Source of the DNA: Paenisporosarcina macmurdoensis
GTDB taxonomy: Bacteria; Bacillota; Bacilli; Bacillales_A; Planococcaceae
Reading direction: 5' to 3'
Assembly: GCF_042658845.1 (NCBI RefSeq)
Contig: NZ_JBHSRI010000007.1
Span: 62,001-126,000, forward strand
Length of the DNA: 64,000 bases
In this document: one piece after another, positions 7,205 to 15,209 of the stretch
How the letters are laid out: every line of letters starts with the position of its first letter
How positions within the stretch are numbered: the stretch's first letter is position 1
The notes under the pieces: model-generated
The model's database searches: none
What the model saw: only the letters and a program-made list of their open reading frames with translations
What the model was told of the DNA's origin: nothing
Position numbers and translations under genes: made by a program

Positions 7205-8923
7205 ATGAAACTTGAAGTACTTCCAGTCGTTCAAGGAGATTACTTACTCCAAAACTACGACGAAACTGCAGCTGATTTTGATTGGAAAGATGCAGAAAAA
7301 GCGTTTAGTTGGCATGAAACCGGTCGTATGAATATGGCACATGAAGCTGTAGATCGTCATGCAAATTCGGATAGAAAAAACAAAATCGCTCTTTACTATA
7401 GAGACGCGAATCGTAATGAATCTTATACATTTCATGAAATGAAAAAATGGTCAAACAAAGCAGCAAATGTATTGAAAGCGCATACAAATCTTGAAAAAGG
7501 AGACCGTTTGTTTATCTTTATGCCTCGTTCTCCGGAATTATATTTTGCACTAATTGGCGCTCTTAAAATGGGTGTAATTGTTGGACCGCTTTTTGAAGCG
7601 TTCATGGAAGGTGCAGTTTATGATCGTTTAGTTGATAGTGAAGCAAGAGCTATTGTAACAACTCCAGAACTGTTAAGTCGTATTCCTGTCGACAAATTAC
7701 CCCACTTAGAAACGATTCTATTAGTCGGAGACAATGTTGAGGAAGATAATAAAACAGTCGACTTCATGAAACATATGAATACCGCTTCTCCTTATTTCAA
7801 AGTTGAATGGCTTGATAAGGAAGATGGTTTAGTTCTTCATTATACGTCGGGCTCAACTGGCAAACCTAAAGGTGTATTACACGTTCAAGAAGCAATGCTT
7901 CAACATTATCAAACGGCAAAATGGGTATTAGATTTAAATGAGCAAGATATTTATTGGTGTACAGCCGATCCAGGGTGGGTTACTGGTACATCTTACGGGA
8001 TTTTCGGTCCATGGTTAACGGGAACAACAATGGTTGTTTTAGGTGGACGTTTTTCACCAGGAGCTTGGTACCAAGCGATTGAAGACTTTGGAGTAACTGT
8101 ATGGTACAGTGCACCAACCGCTTTCCGTATGTTGATGGGGGCTGGAGATGCCTTGGTCAAAGACTATGATCTTTCCTCATTACGTCACGTTTTATCGGTA
8201 GGGGAACCATTAAATCCAGAAGTTATTCGTTGGGGTGCTGAAGTATTCCATCATCGAATTCACGATACATGGTGGATGACTGAAACGGGTGCTCAAATGA
8301 TTTGTAACTATGCATGCTTACCAATTCGTCCTGGCTCCATGGGTAAACCAATTCCGGGAGTGACGGCGGCAATCGTAGACGATAACGGAGAAGTGTTACC
8401 TCCGAATCAAATGGGGAACTTGGCATTGAAAAAGGGATGGCCATCAATGATGCGCCAAATTTGGAACAACCCTGAAAAGTACCAATCTTATTTCTTGAAA
8501 AATGAATGGTATGTATCAGGAGATTCAGGTTACATGGATGAAGATGGCTACTTCTGGTTCCAAGGAAGAGTTGATGATGTCATCATGACTTCTGGAGAAC
8601 GTGTGGGTCCATTTGAAGTAGAAAGTAAATTACTCGAACATCCAGCGATTTTAGAAGCAGGCGTAATCGGAAAACCTGATCCAGTCCGAGGAGAAATTAT
8701 TAAAGCATTCGTTTCTTTAAGAGAAGGCGTTGAACCTTCAGAAGAACTAATTGCCGAGATTAAGCAGTTTGTGAAAAAAGGATTAGCTGCACATGCAGCA
8801 CCTCGTGAAATTGAATTTAAAGACAAACTTCCAAAAACACGTAGCGGTAAAATCATGCGACGCGTCTTAAAAGCTTGGGAGTTAGATTTACCAACAGGCG
8901 ATTTATCAACAATGGATGATTAA
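7205..8923 (+). CDS. acsA: Acetyl-CoA synthetase
   Basis: A 572-residue AMP-forming acetate-CoA ligase that activates acetate in the cytoplasm. The adenylation signature YTSGSTGKPKG is near residue 219, and the acyl-adenylate motif YVSGDSGYMDEDGYFWFQGR near 440. The C-terminal PKTRSGKIMRR contains the catalytic lysine that AcuA acetylates in B. subtilis. The ATG at 7205 is chosen over GTG 7196 because AGAGGGTGG lies at the right distance and the N-terminus aligns with B. subtilis AcsA. It is divergent from acuABC, its own regulatory operon. A second, shorter ligase of the same family lies at 33331-34902. Confidence 0.95.
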   Translation: MKLEVLPVVQGDYLLQNYDETAADFDWKDAEKAFSWHETGRMNMAHEAVDRHANSDRKNKIALYYRDANRNESYTFHEMKKWSNKAANVLKAHTNLEKGDRLFIFMPRSPELYFALIGALKMGVIVGPLFEAFMEGAVYDRLVDSEARAIVTTPELLSRIPVDKLPHLETILLVGDNVEEDNKTVDFMKHMNTASPYFKVEWLDKEDGLVLHYTSGSTGKPKGVLHVQEAMLQHYQTAKWVLDLNEQDIYWCTADPGWVTGTSYGIFGPWLTGTTMVVLGGRFSPGAWYQAIEDFGVTVWYSAPTAFRMLMGAGDALVKDYDLSSLRHVLSVGEPLNPEVIRWGAEVFHHRIHDTWWMTETGAQMICNYACLPIRPGSMGKPIPGVTAAIVDDNGEVLPPNQMGNLALKKGWPSMMRQIWNNPEKYQSYFLKNEWYVSGDSGYMDEDGYFWFQGRVDDVIMTSGERVGPFEVESKLLEHPAILEAGVIGKPDPVRGEIIKAFVSLREGVEPSEELIAEIKQFVKKGLAAHAAPREIEFKDKLPKTRSGKIMRRVLKAWELDLPTGDLSTMDD

Positions 8924-8935
8924 TAGAAAAGCGTA

Positions 8936-9030
8936 AAGCGCCACTCTAGCTCAACTCCGGTGCTGGAAGAAACTCAAACGAAAACTTGTTTTCGTTTGAG
9001 TTTGGGAAGCCTGGGTGTGAGTTGGCGCTT
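8936..9030. repeat. Compound inverted repeat downstream of acsA
   Basis: An outer stem AAGCGCCA (8936) / TGGCGCTT (9023-9030) encloses an inner perfect 14-base stem starting ACTCAAACGAAAAC (8972-9001). It is followed by GAAGCTAGACA. Elements of the form AAGCGCC...GGCGCTTG.AGCTAGACA are, to my recollection, dispersed between genes in many Bacillaceae. It is not a simple terminator: no T run follows the inner or outer stem. Confidence 0.55.
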
Positions 9031-9065
9031 GAAGCTAGACATGAAAAGATGTGCTTAATAGATTG

Positions 9066-9114
9066 AAAAAAGCTGTGAACCTTATCTATTTAGATAAGGT
9101 TCACAGCTTTTTAA
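9066..9114. terminator. Bidirectional terminator between acsA and the PBP gene
   Basis: A perfect 18-base stem starting AGCTGTGAACCTTATCTA with a 2-base loop, A-rich on the left and T-rich on the right. It serves the convergent genes on both sides. Confidence 0.9.
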
Positions 9115-9119
9115 TTTAC

Positions 9120-12110
9120 TTATTCTTCATCCTCAGGTGGTGTTACAACAGGAGGGGGTGTTATAACCGGTGGAGGTTCCGGTTTTGGCTCAGGCTTAGG
9201 TTCAGGTTTAGGTTCCGGTTTAGGTTCTGGCTTAGGTTCCGGTTTTGGTTCTGGCTTAGGTTCTGGCTTAGGTTCCGGAATAGGCTCAGGCTTAGGCTTA
9301 GGTTCAGGCGTTGGTTCCGGAATAGGCTCAGGTTTAGGTGCTTCAATCATGGCCGTGTTGGAAGCAGGGGATTGTTTCCCTGTAATATCAACAGCAACTA
9401 CGAAATATTCACCAGGCCCACTTATTTGATAAGAATTGCTACCAGCTTCTTTGACTGAAGACAGAAGTCGATTTCCACCACTAGAACGACTGTACACGCG
9501 GTATCCAACAACATCACTCGAAGAAGAGTTCGACCATGACAGTGTACGTCCTGACAATGTGGCAGACACTGCCCCTGGAGAAGCTCCATCTGCGTCAAAA
9601 GTATCTTCAGAAACGACACGGTTTGCAAAACTAGAGTTTTGAGGGAATAGTTTACTTCCATCTCCACCTAGATTATCTAACATGCGATCAATAAAGTCTT
9701 TATTTACGCCGACACCTCCACTAACAACAAACTCTCTTGGAGTTGAAGGGAGTGCGCGGTAACGTTTATTATTAATCATTACGTAAGATGAAGAAACGAA
9801 ACTATCATCTGCTTTACTTGGAACAAAGGTGTCGGCATTGAATAAATCAGACGTCACCAATCCTGCACGAGTACACTCATTAGATGGTGCTAATCCTGAA
9901 ATGGCACAGAATGAACGTGACACTACCCCTTTTGGAGCTTTAAATTCAATAGCTGAATCAATTAATTTAGGGTTCACGTCATAAGATGCATTCATTAAGC
10001 TCGCCCAAAACATATTCGCACGAGTTCCAGGTTGTAGGTAGCGACCATTTTTTGATGTTTGCAAGTTAAATTCTTTGTCATATCCCATCCATACACTTAA
10101 TGTAATAGACGGATTGTAGCCCATGAACCAAGCATCATTCGCAAAGCTAGTTGTACCCGTTTTTGCAGCGAAATCGGACTGGAATTTCAGCAAACTTTGT
10201 GCACGTGTACCTGTTCCTTCAGATAATACATCTCTAAGCATGTCGGTCACGATATAAGCCGTTTGCGGAGAATATACAGGAACTGACTGTGATTTATGTT
10301 GGAAAATGATATCTCCGTCCGCATCTTCTATTTTTTCAATCATATAAGATGGAACATATTGTCCACTGTTTGCCATCGTGGCATAAGCGTTTGTATTTTG
10401 TTGAATCGTTACACCATTTGTCATCCCACCTAAAGCAAGAGCTGAAGCACCATAATCAAATTTGTGAAGTTCAGTGAAATTCATCTTTTCTAAAAAACTA
10501 ATTGGATTTTTATCCTTAATTTTCATGTAAAGTCTTGAAGCTGCTAAGTTTTGTGAACTTGCTAGTGCTTGACGAGCAGGAATAATGCCAAGTTCTTGAT
10601 CTGGATTAAAGTTTCGAACTGGCCAAGGCTTACCTGTGCTTACATCCATGACATCTGGAATAACATCCACCACTGGACTACCCGCACCTATATATCCTAA
10701 TTCGATTGCAGGTCCATAAACAAGTAATGGTTTCATAGTAGACCCATTTTGTCGCACTGCTTGAGTTGCATGATTTGTTTCCTCGATATTATGATCTCTA
10801 CCACCAATGAAACTGATAATTCTTCCGGTACTGTTTTCCATTAACATACTGCCGATTTGCACAGGTAATTCTTTCATTTCATTTTCACCAGTTTCGGAGT
10901 TATATACTTCCAAACTCCTTGTAGGACCAAACTCTTTAAAATTATCTTTTACTTTTTGATGAGCATCATACATGTCTTTATCTATAGTAGAGTGAATTCG
11001 ATACCCATTTTCTCGCATGGCCCGATCTGCTAAGATTAGATATTTTTCATTTAACTTTGCTTCTTCTTCTAAGCGAGTAGAATCAATATTATCCTTTTCA
11101 GCTAACATTTCAGCAATGATTTGTTTTGCTTGATTTTCTAACTCGTCGGTCAAAAAAGGATATCTAACTCTTATTGATTGTTCAGGAGCTCTAAAATCTT
11201 TTTTTATGTCATACGCAATTGCCGCATTATACTCATCTTCCGTAATGTAATTAGTTTCTTTCATGCGGTAAAGAACGGTTAACATTCGGTTAATTCCAGG
11301 TTCTAATCCTTCATCAGGTTTTAATTCACCTAGATTTGTAAATGGTGTGTGCGCAAAAGGTGCCTGTGGAATTCCAGCGATAAAAGCTGCTTGTGGAAGC
11401 GTTAAATCTTTGGCTTTCACATTAAATATTCCTTCAGCAGCAGTTTCTATACCAGCAATATTAGTACCAGCTGCATTACGGCCATAAGGAATAATATTTA
11501 AATAGGCTTCTAAAATTTCTTCCTTATTCATGAATTTTTCGATACGCAATGCTAAGAGAATTTCTTTCGCTTTACGTTCATATGAAACTTCATTCGTAAG
11601 AATTTGATTTTTAATTAATTGCTGAGTTAAGGTAGATCCACCTGTTTGACTATCTGAGTTTGTGACATCTTGAAAAAGTCCACGGAAAATGGCTTTGGGA
11701 ACGATACCATCATGAACCTCAAAGTATTCATCTTCTGTTGCGTATACTGCATCTAATACGTATGGTGAGACTTCGTTTAATTTCGTTTCTTGACGCTGTA
11801 AATCTGTTCTTATTTTCCCTAAATAAACATTGTTAGCAAAATAAACTTCAGAGGTTTCTTCATAACTCAATATCGAATTACGCATTGCGTCTTCTTCACG
11901 AAGAGGTTCTTGATCGACTAATGAAGCAAAATAACCAGCTCCAACTGAACCTACAAATGCTCCACCAACAAGCAACACTATTAAAAGTAATAATGCAAGA
12001 TTCCAAATGACTCCAGACGTAATACGAATGCCTTTTATTAGACTTCCATTTGTCCATCTATTCCATGACTCATTAACTTGTTTCATCCAATTTTTCACTT
12101 GATCATTCAA
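9120..12110 (-). CDS. Class A penicillin-binding protein with FN3-like domain and Pro-rich tail
   Basis: A bifunctional peptidoglycan synthase of 996 residues. Residues 34-60 are a membrane anchor. The GT51 glycosyltransferase starts with ATEDEYFEVHDG (124-135) and contains GGSTLTQQLIKN. The transpeptidase has all three motifs: STMK (about 453), SQN, and KTG near 652. A fibronectin-III-like domain follows at about 850-922, then a repetitive Pro-Glu-Pro-Lys tail up to the end. The frame is open to 12254, but TTG at 12110 has AGGAGG nine bases upstream and gives a normal cytoplasmic tail. Closest to the PBP1A family. The extra domains probably contact the wall. It lies between acsA and tyrS and is divergent from tyrS. 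Confidence 0.88.
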   Translation of the reverse strand: MNDQVKNWMKQVNESWNRWTNGSLIKGIRITSGVIWNLALLLLIVLLVGGAFVGSVGAGYFASLVDQEPLREEDAMRNSILSYEETSEVYFANNVYLGKIRTDLQRQETKLNEVSPYVLDAVYATEDEYFEVHDGIVPKAIFRGLFQDVTNSDSQTGGSTLTQQLIKNQILTNEVSYERKAKEILLALRIEKFMNKEEILEAYLNIIPYGRNAAGTNIAGIETAAEGIFNVKAKDLTLPQAAFIAGIPQAPFAHTPFTNLGELKPDEGLEPGINRMLTVLYRMKETNYITEDEYNAAIAYDIKKDFRAPEQSIRVRYPFLTDELENQAKQIIAEMLAEKDNIDSTRLEEEAKLNEKYLILADRAMRENGYRIHSTIDKDMYDAHQKVKDNFKEFGPTRSLEVYNSETGENEMKELPVQIGSMLMENSTGRIISFIGGRDHNIEETNHATQAVRQNGSTMKPLLVYGPAIELGYIGAGSPVVDVIPDVMDVSTGKPWPVRNFNPDQELGIIPARQALASSQNLAASRLYMKIKDKNPISFLEKMNFTELHKFDYGASALALGGMTNGVTIQQNTNAYATMANSGQYVPSYMIEKIEDADGDIIFQHKSQSVPVYSPQTAYIVTDMLRDVLSEGTGTRAQSLLKFQSDFAAKTGTTSFANDAWFMGYNPSITLSVWMGYDKEFNLQTSKNGRYLQPGTRANMFWASLMNASYDVNPKLIDSAIEFKAPKGVVSRSFCAISGLAPSNECTRAGLVTSDLFNADTFVPSKADDSFVSSSYVMINNKRYRALPSTPREFVVSGGVGVNKDFIDRMLDNLGGDGSKLFPQNSSFANRVVSEDTFDADGASPGAVSATLSGRTLSWSNSSSSDVVGYRVYSRSSGGNRLLSSVKEAGSNSYQISGPGEYFVVAVDITGKQSPASNTAMIEAPKPEPIPEPTPEPKPKPEPIPEPKPEPKPEPKPEPKPEPKPEPKPEPKPEPKPEPPPVITPPPVVTPPEDEE
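9168..9339 (-). repeat. Tandem repeat encoding the PKPEP tail of the PBP
   Basis: About fourteen imperfect copies of a 12-base unit (on the plus strand GGTTCCGGTTTA and variants GGTTCAGGCTTA, GGTTCTGGCTTA) encode alternating PEPK units. Copy number is likely to vary between strains by slippage. Confidence 0.85.
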
Positions 12111-12174
12111 CCGAATCGACCTCCTAAAATCTTGTCCTATTATACCATATAAAGGGGGAACGCTAATATATTTA

Positions 12175-12202
12175 TTGACATCGAAAAATTTAGGCGTACA
12201 AT
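12175..12202 (+). promoter_or_regulatory. Promoter of tyrS
   Basis: Perfect TTGACA, a 16-base spacer and TACAAT, just upstream of the T-box leader. Confidence 0.75.
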
Positions 12203-12209
12203 GAAAAAA

Positions 12210-12455
12210 TATATAGTGCTTTAAGTGATGAAAAGTCCGAAGTAATGAATGCAAGTGCTGTTTAGAGAGCCAACGGGTGGTGAAAGTTGGTCAGTGTGCA
12301 TACATGAATTACAGGCTGGGAGCTTAAACGTCTACACAACGATACTGTGTCTAAAGAGCGGAAGGGCAAGTTCCTTCAAGCTGGGTGGTACCGCGCAAAT
12401 TATATTTAGCGTCCCTGCATGATTTTAATTAATCGTGCAGGGACTTTTTTATTGT
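12210..12455 (+). promoter_or_regulatory. Tyrosine T-box leader of tyrS
   Basis: A tRNA-sensing leader. The invariant T-box GGGTGGTACCGCG is at 12383-12395 and pairs with the tRNA acceptor end in the antiterminator. The downstream terminator hairpin is GTCCCTGCA...TGCAGGGAC at 12411-12444, followed by T residues. A plausible specifier codon is TAC (Tyr) at 12310-12312, within GAATTACAGG after the stem I sequences. Uncharged tRNA-Tyr is expected to prevent termination and turn on tyrS. Confidence 0.93.
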
Positions 12456-12513
12456 CTAGCTCAGAAAATGAGAAGGACACTTTATGGTTTTTCAATCAAA
12501 GGAGGAGTAAGAA

Positions 12514-13779
12514 ATGACAAATGTATTGATAGAAGACTTAAAATGGAGAGGTCTAGCCTACCAGTTAACAGACGAAGCAGGGATGGTAGATCTTTTAAAT
12601 AATGATTCAATTTCTTTATATTGTGGAGTTGATCCAACAGCAGATAGTATGCATATTGGACATATCGTTCCTTTATTAACATTACGTCGTTTCCAACTTC
12701 ATGGACATCAACCCATTTTACTAATTGGTGGAGCAACAGGAATGATTGGGGATCCCTCAGGTAGAAGTGAAGAGCGCCAATTACAAACAACAGAACAAAT
12801 TGATGAAAATGTTAAAGGACTAAAAGCTCAAATGGAGCGTATTTTTGATTTCAACTCTAAAAATGGAGCTGTTTTGGTTAATAATCGTGACTGGATTGGC
12901 TCAATGAATGTTATTGAATTTTTACGTGACTACGGGAAATATATTGGTGTCAATTACATGTTGGCTAAAGATACGGTTGCTTCTCGTTTAGAAGGAGGAA
13001 TCTCGTTCACCGAGTTCTCTTACATGTTGATCCAAGCAATTGATTACAATCATTTGTACGATTCACATAATTGCCGTATTCAAGTCGGTGGATCAGATCA
13101 GTGGGGTAATATTACAACTGGCCTAGAAATGATTCGTAAAACCCATAGTGATGAGTCAAAAGCATTCGGCATGACCATTCCACTTGTGACAAAAGCTGAT
13201 GGGACGAAATTTGGAAAATCTGCATCAGGCGCCGTATGGTTAGACGCTGAAAAAACAACACCTTATGAGTTTTACCAATTCTGGGTGAATACAGCCGATG
13301 CTGATGTCATTAAATACATGAAAATCTTTACTTTCTTAACGCGTGAAGAAATCGAGGCTTTTGAAGTGACAGTTACTGAAGAGCCTCATTTACGCAAAGC
13401 ACAAAAAGCACTTGCTGAAGATATGACGCGCATGATTCATGGTCAAGATGCATTGGACAATGCCATTCGTGTGACCCACGCATTATTTAGCGGAGATTTA
13501 AAAGCTCTTTCTGCACGTGAGATGAAGGAAGCTTTTAAAGATGTTCCTTCTATTGAAATGGCGAAAGAAGACAAAAACATCGTCGACTTATTAGTAGAAG
13601 CTGGTATCTCACCTTCAAAAAGACAAGCGCGAGAAGATGTAACGAATGGTGCAATATCAATTAATGGCGAGAAATTAACAGCGGTCGATCATGTCGTAAG
13701 TGCGGAAAATCGTTTAGATGATTCATTCTCAATCGTTCGTCGAGGGAAGAAGAAATACCATATGGTGAAATTCGTATAA
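12514..13779 (+). CDS. tyrS: Tyrosyl-tRNA synthetase
   Basis: Class I aminoacyl-tRNA synthetase of 421 residues, charging tRNA-Tyr. The HIGH motif occurs as MHIGHIVPLL near residue 47. The KMSKS loop is KFGKS near 231, as in the bacterial TyrS group. The C-terminal 65 residues form an S4-like RNA-binding domain (SKRQAREDVTNGAISING). The ATG at 12514 follows GGAGGAGTAAGAA. Expression is controlled by the T-box directly upstream. In B. subtilis tyrS is next to rpsD; here about 11 kb of accessory DNA lies between them. Confidence 0.97.
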   Translation: MTNVLIEDLKWRGLAYQLTDEAGMVDLLNNDSISLYCGVDPTADSMHIGHIVPLLTLRRFQLHGHQPILLIGGATGMIGDPSGRSEERQLQTTEQIDENVKGLKAQMERIFDFNSKNGAVLVNNRDWIGSMNVIEFLRDYGKYIGVNYMLAKDTVASRLEGGISFTEFSYMLIQAIDYNHLYDSHNCRIQVGGSDQWGNITTGLEMIRKTHSDESKAFGMTIPLVTKADGTKFGKSASGAVWLDAEKTTPYEFYQFWVNTADADVIKYMKIFTFLTREEIEAFEVTVTEEPHLRKAQKALAEDMTRMIHGQDALDNAIRVTHALFSGDLKALSAREMKEAFKDVPSIEMAKEDKNIVDLLVEAGISPSKRQAREDVTNGAISINGEKLTAVDHVVSAENRLDDSFSIVRRGKKKYHMVKFV

Positions 13780-13785
13780 AAATGA

Positions 13786-13830
13786 AAAGCTGCACGGCGA
13801 TTTTTTAAAAATCGTCATGTAGCTTTTTTT
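13786..13830 (+). terminator. Intrinsic terminator of tyrS
   Basis: A long imperfect stem AAGCTGCACGGCGATTTTT/AAAAATCGTCATGTAGCTT followed by T residues. It may also serve the convergent gene at 13837. Confidence 0.85.
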
Positions 13831-13836
13831 ATTCCA

Positions 13837-14649
13837 CTAATTATGCTTAATCCAAGATGGCAACTCTAAATCTCCATAAATATCCGGATGTAATATGTTA
13901 GCTAGTTTCAGTGCGCCTTCAAGTAAACGAGGGGATGGACGACAATACAATTCTTCTTCCATTATATATAGATGACTTTTCTGTTCATCTGTTAGCCCAT
14001 CGAAACCTGGTCGTTTTTCAACCACCTTGGTGGTCACTTTGTCTAATCTAACACCTACCCATGCCAAGAAGATGTAATCTGGATTGCGACGCAATACTTC
14101 TTCCCAATCTGTTTGAATACTCGCTAATTCCACATCTCGAAAAATATTGCGACCACCTGAAATTTCACTGACTTCTGTTAACCAATTAATTTTCCCAGGA
14201 GTAAATATCGGTTTTGGCCACCACTCCCAGTAAAGTTCAGGTGTATTATCAACAGTTAAGGCTCGTTGTTTCATGTCATCTACAAATGATTTATATGCAG
14301 TCGCGACAACTTCTGCATGTGAAGCTATTCCACAAGCATGGCCAACGGTTAATAAATCCTCTGCAATATCGTTTAAACTTTGTGGATCCAAAACGAGATG
14401 TGGGATACCACGAGCTACTAATTCATTCACATTTTTCTCCATGCCAGGAACACTAAGTGAAGCTAGAACTAAATCAGGATTTAATGCTTCAAGTGCATCA
14501 ATATCTATGGATAAATCCGGTCCGAGTTTTGGTAAATGCTGAACAGATAAAGGCCAGTCTGAAAAGTCATCCAGACCGACAAGTTGATCAGTCAGACTTA
14601 GATAAGCTAGTAATTCTGTATTGCTAGGGCAAATCGAAATGAGTCTCAT
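13837..14649 (-). CDS. BtuF-like helical-backbone substrate-binding protein without signal peptide
   Basis: A 270-residue protein of the cobalamin/iron-siderophore binding fold. It starts RLISICPSNTELLAYLSLTDQLVG and has DIDALEALNPDLVLAS, the class III binding-protein pattern, most like BtuF or cobalamin-binding proteins. Unlike transport lipoproteins it has no signal peptide or lipobox: the fold begins at residue 2. The ATG at 14649 has GAGGAG seven bases upstream, and the upstream extension of the frame has no signal peptide either. No permease or ATPase gene is adjacent. It is probably cytoplasmic; ligand and role are unknown. Confidence 0.75.
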   Translation of the reverse strand: MRLISICPSNTELLAYLSLTDQLVGLDDFSDWPLSVQHLPKLGPDLSIDIDALEALNPDLVLASLSVPGMEKNVNELVARGIPHLVLDPQSLNDIAEDLLTVGHACGIASHAEVVATAYKSFVDDMKQRALTVDNTPELYWEWWPKPIFTPGKINWLTEVSEISGGRNIFRDVELASIQTDWEEVLRRNPDYIFLAWVGVRLDKVTTKVVEKRPGFDGLTDEQKSHLYIMEEELYCRPSPRLLEGALKLANILHPDIYGDLELPSWIKHN

Positions 14650-14699
14650 AGAAGAACTCCTCATATGGTTTTTCAATAGTGTATCATAAACCAAAAAAC

Positions 14700-15000
14700 A
14701 ACCCCAAAAGGGACACTCGGTATTATACCGACTGAATAATATGTGAAAGATATTGCAGATTTACAAGTAGAATTTTAGTTAATGGATGCAGCGGGCACGG
14801 AAGCCCAATCTAGGTGAGATATCAAAACCATACTGTAGCAATATTTCATAGAACGTTCTAAATGATCAACCATTTCCATATGATTTTAAACGTTAGTATA
14901 GAGTGGTTTCTCAATAATGTAATACATTAATTACTAGAATTTATTTCCTAATAAAGCAGGAATTACGATTATCTTTGGTTAAATTAAGACTATGATGGCT
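14700..15000. other. Non-coding stretch with an operator-like palindrome
   Basis: No gene is supported between 14650 and 15209. At 14717-14731 there is a perfect 7-base inverted repeat with a one-base centre (TCGGTATTATACCGA). It lies about 70 bases upstream of the minus-strand BtuF-like gene and could be a regulator site. Otherwise nothing is recognised. Confidence 0.35.
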
Positions 15001-15036
15001 GATGAAGATGAAGATGAAGATGAAGATGAAGATGAA
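15001..15036. repeat. Hexanucleotide tandem repeat (GATGAA)x6
   Basis: Six perfect copies of GATGAA in a gene-free stretch. One frame would give alternating Asp-Glu, so it may be the tail of a lost acidic protein or simple slippage DNA. Confidence 0.9.
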
Positions 15037-15209
15037 TAGGGGAAAGTTAATTTATTGTATCCTAAAAGAACTTCAAATTGGACAAGAACCAATTAAAAAT
15101 GATCGGTCACGTTCAAGAAACTTGTCAAAATTCATCGAAAAGAAAATATTTCCATATAATACTTATTTAAGTATAATTGAAGATAGATTGATAGAAATGA
15201 GGAATGTTT

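Noticed and set aside
9051..9458. Plus-strand open frame rich in Arg, Phe and Trp opposite the PBP tail
   Set aside because: It is the antisense reading of the PEPK repeat; its repetitive composition follows from the repeat itself.
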